A DNA stretch of 64,000 nucleotides from Antarcticimicrobium sediminis (GTDB lineage Bacteria > Pseudomonadota > Alphaproteobacteria > Rhodobacterales > Rhodobacteraceae): positions 62,001 to 126,000 of the forward strand of contig NZ_SMFP01000006.1 of the NCBI RefSeq assembly GCF_004348975.1. The letters run 5' to 3'. Numbering within the stretch: the first letter of the stretch is position 1; the number at the start of each line of letters is the position of its first letter. A model generated the notes under the pieces. The model was not told where the DNA came from. It searched no databases and saw only the letters and a program-made list of their open reading frames with translations. Positions 27,506 through 35,807 of this stretch are shown here, one piece after another. A program made the translations under genes and the position numbers.

Positions 27506-27527
27506 ATCGGCCCCGGCGGCACAAAAG

Positions 27528-27560
27528 CGGTGCCAAAACAGTACCAAAACGGCGCCAAAG
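27528..27560. repeat. Three imperfect 11-bp tandem repeats
   Basis: CGGTGCCAAAA, CAGTACCAAAA and CGGCGCCAAAG follow each other without gaps in the short space between the convergent narR-like and MarR genes. The period is about one helical turn. No T-run or stem is obvious, so it is not a standard terminator. Confidence 0.6.
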
Positions 27561-27563
27561 CGA

Positions 27564-28046
27564 TCACTCCGGGGTGCGGGGTGTTTCGTTGATCTCCGCC
27601 AATTCCCGCAGCAGCGTCAGAAGCAGTTGATATTTCTCAGGGCCGAATTCGCGGGTGATCTCGCGGTGGATGACGGCGGCCTCTTCCACTAGAGGATCAA
27701 GCAATTCGACCCCCTGCTGTGTCAGTTGGACAAGAGCGGACCGGTTGTCGCATTCGCTTGTGCTGCGCTCGACAAAATCACGTTTTTCCAGAGACTTGAG
27801 AATGCGGGACATCGAGACTTTGTGGATGCAGGATTGTTTGCAGATATCGGTCGCGGTCATCGCGCCCTGATCGAACAGAATGCGAAGCACCCGCCACTGC
27901 TGTTCTGAAAAATCCTGACGATGGAAGATGTCGCGAAACCGGACGACCACGGCCTCGCGCCCTCGGGTGCAGGCGATGGCCAGCGATCGGTTGACATAAT
28001 CCGGGTTCGCAAGGTCGGGATAGGGTGTTGTGTTCGGTTTTCCCAT
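27564..28046 (-). CDS. MarR family transcription regulator
   Basis: A 160-residue winged-helix regulator. The DNA-binding part runs from FSEQQWRVLRILFDQGAM through ATDICKQSCIHKVSMSRILKSLE to the wing RSTSECDNRSALVQLTQQG. It resembles HpaR-like regulators of aromatic or other catabolic genes, though the ligand is unknown. The start is taken as the ATG at 28046 (MGKPNTTPYP) with AAAGAAGAA before it; a GTG-type extension to 28085 is possible. A perfect palindrome lies about 150 bases upstream between this gene and the LysR gene and is the likely operator. Confidence 0.88.
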   Translation of the reverse strand: MGKPNTTPYPDLANPDYVNRSLAIACTRGREAVVVRFRDIFHRQDFSEQQWRVLRILFDQGAMTATDICKQSCIHKVSMSRILKSLEKRDFVERSTSECDNRSALVQLTQQGVELLDPLVEEAAVIHREITREFGPEKYQLLLTLLRELAEINETPRTPE

Positions 28047-28437
28047 TTCTTCTTTACCTGCATTTAGTTGTCTGGGGGCCGACATGCCCGGGGGAACTGA
28101 TCACATGGGGACAAAAGGCTGCCTGCTCAGACCTCTCGTGTGAACCATATCGTGGGCGGCAAGGATTGTCTTGCGCGTTCCGATCGTCTGACGCGGTGAT
28201 AGTCTCAAAATGAGACTATTACGGTATCTGCGAAAAGGCCACTGGGGACGTGCGCGAGGACGCCCATCCCTGAACGGTGCAGCTTTGTGACAGTTTTGCC
28301 GTCGACACGGGGCCGGTTTCGGGCGCTTTGCGCGCCGCCAATTGCCATGGGGAAACCGGTGCGGAGGCAATTATTCATGGATTTTCACATCACCTTGTAT
28401 ACTGAATTGGCAAGCCCCTCTCGTGAGGAATTGTCAT
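28047..28437. other. Divergent intergenic region between MarR and LysR genes
   Basis: About 390 bases without a supported gene. It contains the palindrome at 28199-28219 and the decamer TTGTATACTG at 28395-28404, also present in inverted form (CAGTATACAA, 13086-13095) inside the GntR operator. Frames through this region lack ribosome sites. Confidence 0.55.
28199..28219. promoter_or_regulatory. Perfect 21-bp palindrome, likely MarR-type operator
   Basis: ATAGTCTCA (28199-28207) and TGAGACTAT (28211-28219) are exact complements around AAA. Size, symmetry and short centre fit a MarR dimer site; a LysR T-N11-A site is a less good match. It lies in the only space between the divergent MarR and LysR genes. 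Confidence 0.7.
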
Positions 28438-29358
28438 TTGCGCAAATACCCCCTGCCAGCCCTGTCGCAGTTGCATACCTTCGAAGCGGTCTCTCGGAGG
28501 ATGAGTTTTACCGCGGCCGCAGACGAACTTTGCCTGACTCAAAGTGCCGTCAGTCGCCAGATCAGGGCCTTGGAAGCGGATCTTGGTCAGTCTCTGTTTC
28601 ATCGCAAACACCGCGCGATCGAACTCACCCGTGCGGGGCGTCGGCTGTTTGACGCGGTCACCCGTGGGCTGGACGAGATTTCGCGCTGTGTCGGGGATTT
28701 GCGCGCGGTGACCGAGGCGCCGCAGATCACGGTCGCGGCCTCGGTTGCCTTTTCCTATTACTGGCTGATGCCCCGTCTGGAGCGCTTTTCCGAGCGCCGC
28801 CCGGAGATTGATCTGCGCGTTCTGGCCACGGATCAGAAGGTGGATCTGCACAAGGGCGATACCGATATTGCCGTCCTGTATGGCGACGGGATCTGGGATG
28901 GTGTCGAGGCCCGGCTGTTGTTCGGAGAGCGGGTCTATCCGGTGTGCAGCCCTGGCTATCTGCGCGATCACCCCGAGTTGCAGCGCCCAAGCGATGCTCT
29001 GGGCCAGACGCTTTTGCATTTGGAGGGCGGCGGCACGATCTGGGGGGCGGTCGACTGGCGGGTCTGGCTGGCGCATCAGGGCGTCAGGGGAGAACCTGAG
29101 CGCCGGGGCATCCGTCTCAACAGCTACCCGATGGTGCTGCAGGGGGCCGAGGCCGGGCGCGGTGTGGCGTTGGGGTGGAGCTATATCACCGACGAGATGC
29201 TGGCGGACGGGCGTCTTGTCTGTCCGGTCGGTTTGCCGTTGGAGACCCGCAGCAACTATTACGTTGGTGCGCTGGTAGAGCGCATGTCCAACCCGGCGAT
29301 CGGCGATTTTTTCCAATGGATCATGGAGGAAATCGGAACGGGTGCGGAATTGGCATGA
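28438..29358 (+). CDS. LysR family regulator (GcvA-like)
   Basis: A 306-residue LysR protein. The helix-turn-helix is in LHTFEAVSRRMSFTAAADEL followed by CLTQSAVSRQIRALE, and the effector-binding domain begins at about residue 90 (ITVAASVAFSYYWLMPRLE). The start is taken as the TTG at 28438, giving an N-terminus (M)RKYPLPALSQL typical of GcvA-like proteins, with GAGGAA seven bases upstream; the longer frame to an ATG at 28342 would add 32 atypical residues. It precedes the methyltransferase and flavoenzyme genes and is probably their activator, perhaps sensing a methylated amine. Confidence 0.9.
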   Translation: MRKYPLPALSQLHTFEAVSRRMSFTAAADELCLTQSAVSRQIRALEADLGQSLFHRKHRAIELTRAGRRLFDAVTRGLDEISRCVGDLRAVTEAPQITVAASVAFSYYWLMPRLERFSERRPEIDLRVLATDQKVDLHKGDTDIAVLYGDGIWDGVEARLLFGERVYPVCSPGYLRDHPELQRPSDALGQTLLHLEGGGTIWGAVDWRVWLAHQGVRGEPERRGIRLNSYPMVLQGAEAGRGVALGWSYITDEMLADGRLVCPVGLPLETRSNYYVGALVERMSNPAIGDFFQWIMEEIGTGAELA

Positions 29359-29449
29359 TCTGGGGGAATGCGACACATTCACAATGATCGTTTGAACGCG
29401 GGTTTTCGGTGCTGCCACAGTGAGCTTGAAAAACCAGGCGAGGTCCGAC

Positions 29450-31003
29450 ATGACCGTATCCACCGCGCGAAGAACAAGCCGTCGCAGTCGAGGCATTGCA
29501 AATGCCGTGCCTCTGGTCTCACCTGTCAGACCGGGCATGTTGGGGGGTGGGTACAAGCCTCTGACCCAGCCCGAGGTCGAGCGTATTCATGCGCTTGTGC
29601 TGCAACTGCTGGAGGATCTGGGGCTCAGCCAGATCACCCCGAGCCTTGAGGCCCGCGCGATCGAGGCGGGATGCTGGGTGGACGACACGGGCCGGCTGCG
29701 GTTTCCACGCGCGCTGGTCGAGGATGTGATCGCCCGCACCCGGCGCAAATTCACCCTGCATGGCATTGACCCCGCCCATGACATCGAAATCGGCGGCGGG
29801 CGCGTGCATACCGGCACCGGCGGGGCGGCCCCGACCATCATGGATTTTCACAGCGGGAGATACCGCGAAAGCACGGTGTCGGATCTGTATGACATTGCCC
29901 GGCTGGTGGACCGGATGGACAATATCCACTGGTATCACCGCTCGGTCGTGGCGCGCGATGCCGAGACCATTCTGGATCTCGATATCAACACCACCTATGC
30001 CTGCCTGTCCGGAACGACGAAATCCATCGCCATCAGTTATACGGACAGCGCCAGCGTCAAGGCCGTGATCCCGATGCTGGATGCGGTGGCCGGGGGCGAG
30101 GGGAAATTCCGCCAACGACCCTTTTGCACCGCGGTCTGTTGTCATGTGGTGCCGCCGATGCGCTTTGCCACCGAAAGTTGCGCCGCGCTGGAGGCCGCCG
30201 TTGAGGCGGGCCTGCCGATCCTGCTGGTGGCTGCGGGTCAGGCCGGGGCCACGGCACCGGCAGCGCTGGCGGGCTCCGTCGCGCAGGCCTGTGCCGAGGT
30301 TCTGGCGGGGCTGGTCCTGTGCAACATCATAGACCCGATGTGCCGGGGGATCTTTGCCACCTGGCCCTTTGTCAGCGATCTGCGCACCGGCGCGATGTCT
30401 GGTGGCTCGGGCGAGCAGGCGCTGTTGTCGGCGGCCTGCGCCCAGATGGCGGGGTTCTATGATCTGCCCAATTCGGTGCCTGCGGGGATGACCGACAGCA
30501 AGCTGCCCGACATGCAGGCTGGTGGTGAAAAAGGCTATACGGTGGCGCTTGCCGCCCATGCCGGGGCTTCGATGATCCACGAATGTGCGGGCATGCACGG
30601 GTCGCTGATGGGAACCTGTTTCGAAAGCTATGTTCTTGACAATGATTTGCTGGGTGCAATCCTGCGCACGGTGAAGGGGGTGGAGGTGACGGAAGATGCG
30701 CTCAGCTTTGACGTGATCCGCGATGTGGTGCTGGGCGAAGGGCATTACCTTGGCCATCCGCAAACCTTCAGCCGTATGAAAACGGATTACCTGTATCCCG
30801 CAATCGCCGACCGCCGCAGTATCAGCGTCTGGGAAGAGACCGGCGCGCGCGATGCCCGCGAGGTGGCGCGCGGCACCGTGCAAACCGTGCTGGGCGAACA
30901 TTATCCGACGCATATCGACCCGGCGATTGATCGTCAGCTTCGCGACAATTTCAACATCATTCTGCCCGCCGCGCGGATGCGCCCGGGCAACGGCGTCTGG
31001 TAG
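29450..31003 (+). CDS. MttB-like (trimethylamine methyltransferase family) protein
   Basis: A 517-residue protein of the MttB superfamily, which takes a methyl group from a quaternary or tertiary amine and passes it to a corrinoid protein. Family traits include GGGYKPLTQPEVERIHALVL, HTGTGGAAPTIMDF, the FATWPFVSDLRTGAMSGGSG stretch and MHECAGMHG-like AGASMIHECAGMHG. There is no in-frame amber codon, so it is a non-pyrrolysine member like the glycine-betaine methyltransferase MtgB. The ATG at 29450 has GCGAGG before it; an upstream GTG at 29420 lacks a ribosome site. No corrinoid-binding protein gene is nearby, which is odd for this mechanism. It is paired with the flavoenzyme downstream. Confidence 0.9.
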   Translation: MTVSTARRTSRRSRGIANAVPLVSPVRPGMLGGGYKPLTQPEVERIHALVLQLLEDLGLSQITPSLEARAIEAGCWVDDTGRLRFPRALVEDVIARTRRKFTLHGIDPAHDIEIGGGRVHTGTGGAAPTIMDFHSGRYRESTVSDLYDIARLVDRMDNIHWYHRSVVARDAETILDLDINTTYACLSGTTKSIAISYTDSASVKAVIPMLDAVAGGEGKFRQRPFCTAVCCHVVPPMRFATESCAALEAAVEAGLPILLVAAGQAGATAPAALAGSVAQACAEVLAGLVLCNIIDPMCRGIFATWPFVSDLRTGAMSGGSGEQALLSAACAQMAGFYDLPNSVPAGMTDSKLPDMQAGGEKGYTVALAAHAGASMIHECAGMHGSLMGTCFESYVLDNDLLGAILRTVKGVEVTEDALSFDVIRDVVLGEGHYLGHPQTFSRMKTDYLYPAIADRRSISVWEETGARDAREVARGTVQTVLGEHYPTHIDPAIDRQLRDNFNIILPAARMRPGNGVW

Positions 31004-31031
31004 CGCCCGACAGGAAAGGACAGGGCAAACG

Positions 31032-33440
31032 ATGCAATCTCAAGCGAAAGTGGTGATCGTCGGCGGTGGCATGATGGGTGTTGGCCTGGCCTATCACCTG
31101 GCCGAAGAGGGCTGGCGCGATGTCGTGCTGATCGAAAAGGGCGAGCTGACCAGCGGATCGACCTGGCACGCGGCGGGGCAGTGCCCCAGCTTCATCGGCA
31201 ACTACAACATGGCCAAGATTCACCATTATTCCAATACGCTTTACCCGCGCCTGGAAGAGATCACCGGCCAGCCCGCCGGCTGGCACGGCTGTGGCGGCAT
31301 TCGGCTGGCCACCACCCCGGAAGAGGTGGAATGGTTCAACTATGTGGCCGGGTTCGCGGCCAATATCGGGTTCCACATGGAGGTGATCGGCCCGGAGCGG
31401 ATCAAGGAGCTGAACCCCTGGCTGGAAACCGACGGTGTTGTAGCCGGGGCCTATACCACGATGGATGGCCACGTGGACCCCTCCAGCGCCTGCAACGCCA
31501 TGGCCGCCGGCGCGCGCCAGATGGGCGCAACGATCATTCGCCACAACCGGGTGCTGGACATCAAACAACGGCCCTCGGGCGAATTCGAGGTGATGACCGA
31601 ACAGGGCAGCATTACCTGTGAACATGTGGTCAACGCCGGTGGCTGCTATGCCCGCGAGGTGGGGCTTTGGGTGGGGGTCGACACGCCGATCACCAATATG
31701 GAACATCATTATCTTGTCACCGAGGCACTGCCGGAATTCACCGCCAGCGACACCGAACTGCCAGTAATGCGCGACCCGGCAACCTCGGGCTATTACCGGC
31801 AAGAGCAGAAATCGGGGCTGATCGGCGTTTATGAGCACTATGGCGCCAAGGAAGCCTGGGACAATCGCGGTGGCTTTCCCAAATGGGACAGCGAGAACGA
31901 GCTGTTCGATGGTGATATCGACCGTATCGCGCCATGGCTTGAACAGGCGTTCGAGCGGATGCCGATCTTTGCCAATGCCGGGATTAAGCGCGTCATCAAC
32001 GGGGCCATTCCGCATTCGCCCGACGGCAATCCGCTGGTTGGACCGGCGCCGGGGCTGCGCAATTTCTGGCAGTGCTGCGGGTCGTCCATCGGCATCGCGC
32101 AAGGGGGCGGGTGCGGCAAATATCTGGCGCAGTGGATGGTGCATGGCGAGGCCGAGATCAACATGGGCTGTGTCGACCCGCGCCGCTTTGGCCGCTATGC
32201 CGATCAGGACTATACCCGCGCCAAAAGCTTCGAGGATTATCACGAGATGTTCGTGACCCCGCTGCCGGGGCGCGAGGCGGGGGCAGGGCGCCAAACCCGC
32301 ATTACGCCGCTGTATGAGCCGCTCAAGGCCAAGGGGGCCGCCTATACCCAGGTCTTTGGCTGGGAGCGTCCGAAATACTTTGCGCCAGAGGGCTTCGTCG
32401 AGGATCTGCGATACAGCCGCAACAACGTCTTTGACATCGTGGCCGCGGAGTGCCGCGCGGTGCGCGAGCGTGTCGGCATCATGGATCTGTCGAGTTTTGC
32501 CAAGTTCGATGTCTCCGGCCCTGGCGCCGAGGCGCTGCTGGATCGGCTGACCGCCAACAAGCTGGCCCGGAAAGCATGCGGCATCACCCTGACCCATGTG
32601 CTGTCCGAGGGCGGCCGGATCGAGGGGGAATGGACCATCACCCGGTTGGCGGAGGATCGGTTCTATATCCTGTCAGGTGCGGGCAGCGAACTGCAGGTGC
32701 TGGATCATCTGAGCGTGGCGGGCGACGATGTCACCGTTGACAATGTCACCGATGATTTCGGCCTTCTTGTCGTGGCCGGCCCCAAGGCCCGCGAGGTTCT
32801 GCAACCGCTGAGCAGTGCCGATCTGTCGAACGCCTCTTTCCGCTGGCTGTCCGGGCAGGAAATCACCATCGCGGGCATCCCGGTGCGGGCGCTGCGGGTG
32901 AGCTATGTCGGCGAGTTGGGCTGGGAGCTGCATGCGCCGATGGGCGATCTGGAGACGCTTTACGATGCGATCTGGGCCGAAGGCGTGTCGCACGGTATCG
33001 CCGATTTCGGCGCCCATGCGGTCAATTCGCTGCGGATGGAGAAAGCCTATCGCGGGTTCGGCGCCGAGCTGACCAACGAGATCACCCTGATCGAGGCCGA
33101 TTGCACCCGGTTTTACGCCCCGAACAAGGGCGCGTTCACCGGCCGCGATGCCACCGAGGCGGTGCGCGAAAAGGGCGTTGCCACCACGCTGGTTTACGGA
33201 GAGGTCGCGGCAAGTAATTGCGACATCTACGGCGGCGAGGCGGTGATGCTGGGCGGTAAGGTGGTCGGGGTCTGCACCTCGGGCGGCTATGGCCATGCGA
33301 CGGGCAAAAGCCTTGCCTTTGCCTATATCGATCCCGGTGCTGCAGAGGGGTTGGAGGTTGTCATCCTGGGGCAGCGCTGTGCGTTTACCCGTCATGGCGA
33401 CCCGGTCTGGGACCCCACCAACGCCCGGCAGAAAGCCTGA
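31032..33440 (+). CDS. Dimethylglycine/sarcosine dehydrogenase-like flavoprotein with GcvT domain
   Basis: An 802-residue two-part enzyme. Residues 1 to about 420 are a DAO-type FAD domain with the dinucleotide motif VVIVGGGMMGVGLAYHLAEE and STWHAAGQCPS, where the histidine corresponds to the FAD-linked one of dimethylglycine dehydrogenase. The C-terminal half is a GcvT-like folate-binding fold (RVGIMDLSSFAKFDVSGPGA, VSYVGELGWELHAP, NEITLIEADCTRFYAPNKGA). Relatives oxidatively demethylate N-methylglycines and hand the one-carbon unit to tetrahydrofolate. It begins 28 bases after the methyltransferase stop codon with AGGAAAGGA upstream, so both are co-transcribed. The specific substrate is inferred only as a methylated amine or amino acid. 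Confidence 0.9.
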   Translation: MQSQAKVVIVGGGMMGVGLAYHLAEEGWRDVVLIEKGELTSGSTWHAAGQCPSFIGNYNMAKIHHYSNTLYPRLEEITGQPAGWHGCGGIRLATTPEEVEWFNYVAGFAANIGFHMEVIGPERIKELNPWLETDGVVAGAYTTMDGHVDPSSACNAMAAGARQMGATIIRHNRVLDIKQRPSGEFEVMTEQGSITCEHVVNAGGCYAREVGLWVGVDTPITNMEHHYLVTEALPEFTASDTELPVMRDPATSGYYRQEQKSGLIGVYEHYGAKEAWDNRGGFPKWDSENELFDGDIDRIAPWLEQAFERMPIFANAGIKRVINGAIPHSPDGNPLVGPAPGLRNFWQCCGSSIGIAQGGGCGKYLAQWMVHGEAEINMGCVDPRRFGRYADQDYTRAKSFEDYHEMFVTPLPGREAGAGRQTRITPLYEPLKAKGAAYTQVFGWERPKYFAPEGFVEDLRYSRNNVFDIVAAECRAVRERVGIMDLSSFAKFDVSGPGAEALLDRLTANKLARKACGITLTHVLSEGGRIEGEWTITRLAEDRFYILSGAGSELQVLDHLSVAGDDVTVDNVTDDFGLLVVAGPKAREVLQPLSSADLSNASFRWLSGQEITIAGIPVRALRVSYVGELGWELHAPMGDLETLYDAIWAEGVSHGIADFGAHAVNSLRMEKAYRGFGAELTNEITLIEADCTRFYAPNKGAFTGRDATEAVREKGVATTLVYGEVAASNCDIYGGEAVMLGGKVVGVCTSGGYGHATGKSLAFAYIDPGAAEGLEVVILGQRCAFTRHGDPVWDPTNARQKA

Positions 33441-33461
33441 GCGATCGCTTGCAGAGTGGCC

Positions 33462-33504
33462 GCCCCCGTCTCCGGTGTCCCCGTGATGCCGGGGCTGCGG
33501 GGGC
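33462..33504. terminator. Possible bidirectional terminator between convergent genes
   Basis: GCCCCCG (33462-33468) pairs with CGGGGGC (33498-33504), and an inner CCCC/GGGG hairpin can form. It lies in the 68-base gap between the convergent flavoenzyme and Lrp genes. No T-run is present, so the call is tentative. Confidence 0.35.
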
Positions 33505-33508
33505 GCGG

Positions 33509-34024
33509 TTAAAGGTATTTAGTCGGCACCGCCGTGGTGAGCTTCAGCTCTTCCATCGAGATCGAGGAGTTGATCTGTGAAAAGTCGAGCTTGTCGATCA
33601 TCTTCTTGTAGACGGTGTCATAGGTGGAAATGTCGGGAACGACGACCTTGAGGATGTAATCCGTGGATCCGGTCAGGCGATAGGCTTCGACGATTTCGGG
33701 GATTTCATCGATCAGCGACCGAAAGCTGTTGAGCCAGTTCATTTCGTGGCGTGACGCGGTGATGCCGATGAAGACCGTCATGCCGACATTGGCGCGCTCA
33801 TGATCGACCACGGCGACACGGCCGCGGATGACGCCCGCCTCTTCCAGCCGTTTGATGCGCCGCCAGCAGGGGGTGGGGGTCAGCCCCACCGCCTCTGCGA
33901 TCTGATTCACCGGTTGGTCGGCATCGGCTTGCAGCAGCTCAAGAATGCGTCTGTCGATGTCATCAAAGCCAGAGGACTCGGCCGGTTTCTTGTCGGTATT
34001 GCGGGGCTTTCTAGGGGCGATCAT
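33509..34024 (-). CDS. Lrp/AsnC family regulator
   Basis: A 171-residue regulator with an N-terminal helix-turn-helix (DDIDRRILELLQADADQPVN then IAEAVGLTPTPCWRRIKRLE) and a C-terminal RAM effector domain (VGMTVFIGITASRHEMNWLN, ending LTTAVPTKYL). Lrp/AsnC proteins sense amino acids and often control a neighbouring catabolic or transport operon. Its start overlaps the stop of the VOC gene by four bases (ATGA), so it is the third gene of the SDR-VOC-Lrp unit. The divergent ABC/catabolic operon beginning at 35808 is the likely main target. Confidence 0.93.
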   Translation of the reverse strand: MIAPRKPRNTDKKPAESSGFDDIDRRILELLQADADQPVNQIAEAVGLTPTPCWRRIKRLEEAGVIRGRVAVVDHERANVGMTVFIGITASRHEMNWLNSFRSLIDEIPEIVEAYRLTGSTDYILKVVVPDISTYDTVYKKMIDKLDFSQINSSISMEELKLTTAVPTKYL

Positions 34025-34881
34025 TGCGGCGCGAACTCAAGGATCATGCCGGAGCAATACTTGGGGGCAAGGGCGATCCCGCGCGCGGTTGGGGAATAGG
34101 GAATGGCGTTCGACTTTAGGTAGTCTTCCGTTGCCTGCAAATCCTTGACGTGGATGGACAGCGCGGCAAACCCGTGTTTCGGCAGGCTCGACAGGTCGAT
34201 GCCGGGGAAACGGGCGGCAAGGGCTGCGGGTGTCAACAGCGTGATCCCGGTCGAGTCGGGGCCCGTCGTGACCTGCGCGCCGCTGTTGGTCCGGGTGACC
34301 GCACCAGCCGCGTATAGCCTTGCAAAACGCTCGGCATCCTCTGCCGGGGTCTCGCTTTGGGCGAAGACTTCGGACAGCCCCGTCGCACCATTGGCATGAT
34401 CGAGCAGCTCTGGCAGCCAGACCGTTTCGCGGGTCTTGTGCTGGCACATAAAGAGCGTGCCGAACGGGCGTTCGCTGTCATCAAAGGGCAGGGTGGCAAA
34501 GGCGGCGGGCGCGGTGCCGCCATCTGGCAGGGGAACCGGGCGTTCGAAATGGCCGACCGGGCCGGTCGCGATGCCAAGCTTTGTCAGGGCGGTCTTGGCG
34601 GCCTCGGCATCGCTAATGCGGCAGGCAATGGCGCTGAGACCTTCGCCGTTGCTTTCCAGAACGGCGCGCCGTGCGGCATTGCCCTCGACCGGGGTGACGA
34701 TGCCGAGAAGTTCGAAATAATCGTTCGGAAACATGATGGTATGGTTTGCAGTCCCCTTTGAGGCGGAATGCATCCCGCGCGGCGAGACGGTGAACCCCAG
34801 CCGTTCGAATTGTTGTTGCGAACGGTCCAGATCCTGAACCAGAAGAAAGACGTGGTCGATGCCTTTGACGGGATGTTCCAT
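34021..34881 (-). CDS. VOC (glyoxalase-like) family protein
   Basis: A 286-residue protein of the vicinal oxygen chelate superfamily, resembling the Glyoxalase_3 type. The N-terminus KGIDHVFLLVQDLDRSQQQF and the later HGFAALSIHVKDLQATEDYL mark two beta-alpha-beta-beta-beta units; DHV and ELLGI provide candidate metal ligands. The reaction cannot be deduced: family members act as lyases, dioxygenases or isomerases. It lies 23 bases after the SDR gene and overlaps the Lrp gene, so it probably belongs to the same catabolic programme as the divergent operon. Confidence 0.82.
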   Translation of the reverse strand: MEHPVKGIDHVFLLVQDLDRSQQQFERLGFTVSPRGMHSASKGTANHTIMFPNDYFELLGIVTPVEGNAARRAVLESNGEGLSAIACRISDAEAAKTALTKLGIATGPVGHFERPVPLPDGGTAPAAFATLPFDDSERPFGTLFMCQHKTRETVWLPELLDHANGATGLSEVFAQSETPAEDAERFARLYAAGAVTRTNSGAQVTTGPDSTGITLLTPAALAARFPGIDLSSLPKHGFAALSIHVKDLQATEDYLKSNAIPYSPTARGIALAPKYCSGMILEFAPQ

Positions 34882-34904
34882 GGTGCGTTTCCTGTGTTCG
34901 TGGG

Positions 34905-35618
34905 TCAGCGTTTTACCGGGGCAAGAGCGATCTCATGCACCGCGACATTGGGGTTCATCTGGGCGACATGCAGCGCCAGATCGGCGATATCTTCGGGCTG
35001 GATCATCCGCGCGGCAAGCTCCGGGTCAAAGCCCGGACGTTTCGTCAGCAGCGGTGTTGCCACTTCGCCGGGACAAAGCGCGGTGGAGCGGATACCGTTC
35101 ACCCCCTCTTGCCCGTTAAGGCTGGCGCTGAGATCGCTGAGGGCGTGTTTCGAGGCGCCGTACGGCACACCGGCGACATCGCTGTGAAACCGCCCCGCCC
35201 AAGATGAGGTGTGGATCATCACGCCTGATTTTTGCGTCCGCATCGGGGGCAGCGCGGCGGCGATCACGTTCAACGCGCCGGTGACATTGGTCTGGATCAC
35301 TGCATCCCAGCTGTCCCAGTCCAGTTGATCCCAGCGCCGCAGCGGGATGTTCAGCCCTGCGTTGTTGCACAGCACGTCGAGCGAGCCCGCCCAGTCGGGA
35401 ATCTCTGCGCCAAGCGACAGGATCCGCGCGCGGTCGGTCACATCGGCGGGAAAAGCCCTTGCCTCGCCGCCCTCAAGGTCTATTTCCTCGACCAGTTCAT
35501 TTAACGCGGCCTCGGACCGCGCCGTAAGGGCGACCCGGAAGCCGGCAGCAGCGAAGCGCCGGGCCATTGCAGCGCCGATTCCCGACCCGGCCCCAGTGAT
35601 CCACGCGCATTTCGTCAT
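34905..35618 (-). CDS. Short-chain dehydrogenase/reductase (SDR)
   Basis: A 237-residue classical SDR. It has the NAD(P)-binding TGAGSGIGAAMARRF, the NNAGLN motif, the catalytic serine region HTSSWAG and YGASKHALSDL with Tyr and Lys. An arginine shortly after beta-2 (LTARSEAALNEL) favours NADP. It oxidises or reduces a hydroxyl/keto group of an unknown compound. It is the first gene of the unit divergent from the ABC transporter, so it probably processes an intermediate of the imported substrate. Confidence 0.93.
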   Translation of the reverse strand: MTKCAWITGAGSGIGAAMARRFAAAGFRVALTARSEAALNELVEEIDLEGGEARAFPADVTDRARILSLGAEIPDWAGSLDVLCNNAGLNIPLRRWDQLDWDSWDAVIQTNVTGALNVIAAALPPMRTQKSGVMIHTSSWAGRFHSDVAGVPYGASKHALSDLSASLNGQEGVNGIRSTALCPGEVATPLLTKRPGFDPELAARMIQPEDIADLALHVAQMNPNVAVHEIALAPVKR

Positions 35619-35807
35619 ATTCTTTCCCCTTCAGGGTGATTGATGTGGATTTTTGTGCTACGTTTTGCTCAGTTAGTAGCATAGGAATACTTTTTTCAAG
35701 CATTTCAAGCAAAAATTTATTGACCTCGTGGCGAGCGGCTGGTTCCTAGAGGGCAGTCGCCCGGATCGGACCTGTTTTTTGGGCGGGACAACAACAGGGA
35801 GTCAGAT

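Noticed and set aside
29450-31003. Pyrrolysine-containing MttB
   Set aside because: The frame has no internal TAG; the only TAG is the natural stop at 31001-31003.
35656-35681. TGCTAC-N14-GTAGCA dyad between SDR and ABC genes
   Set aside because: Six-base arms with a wide spacer; it might be an Lrp site but there is no supporting second copy, so not listed as a feature.
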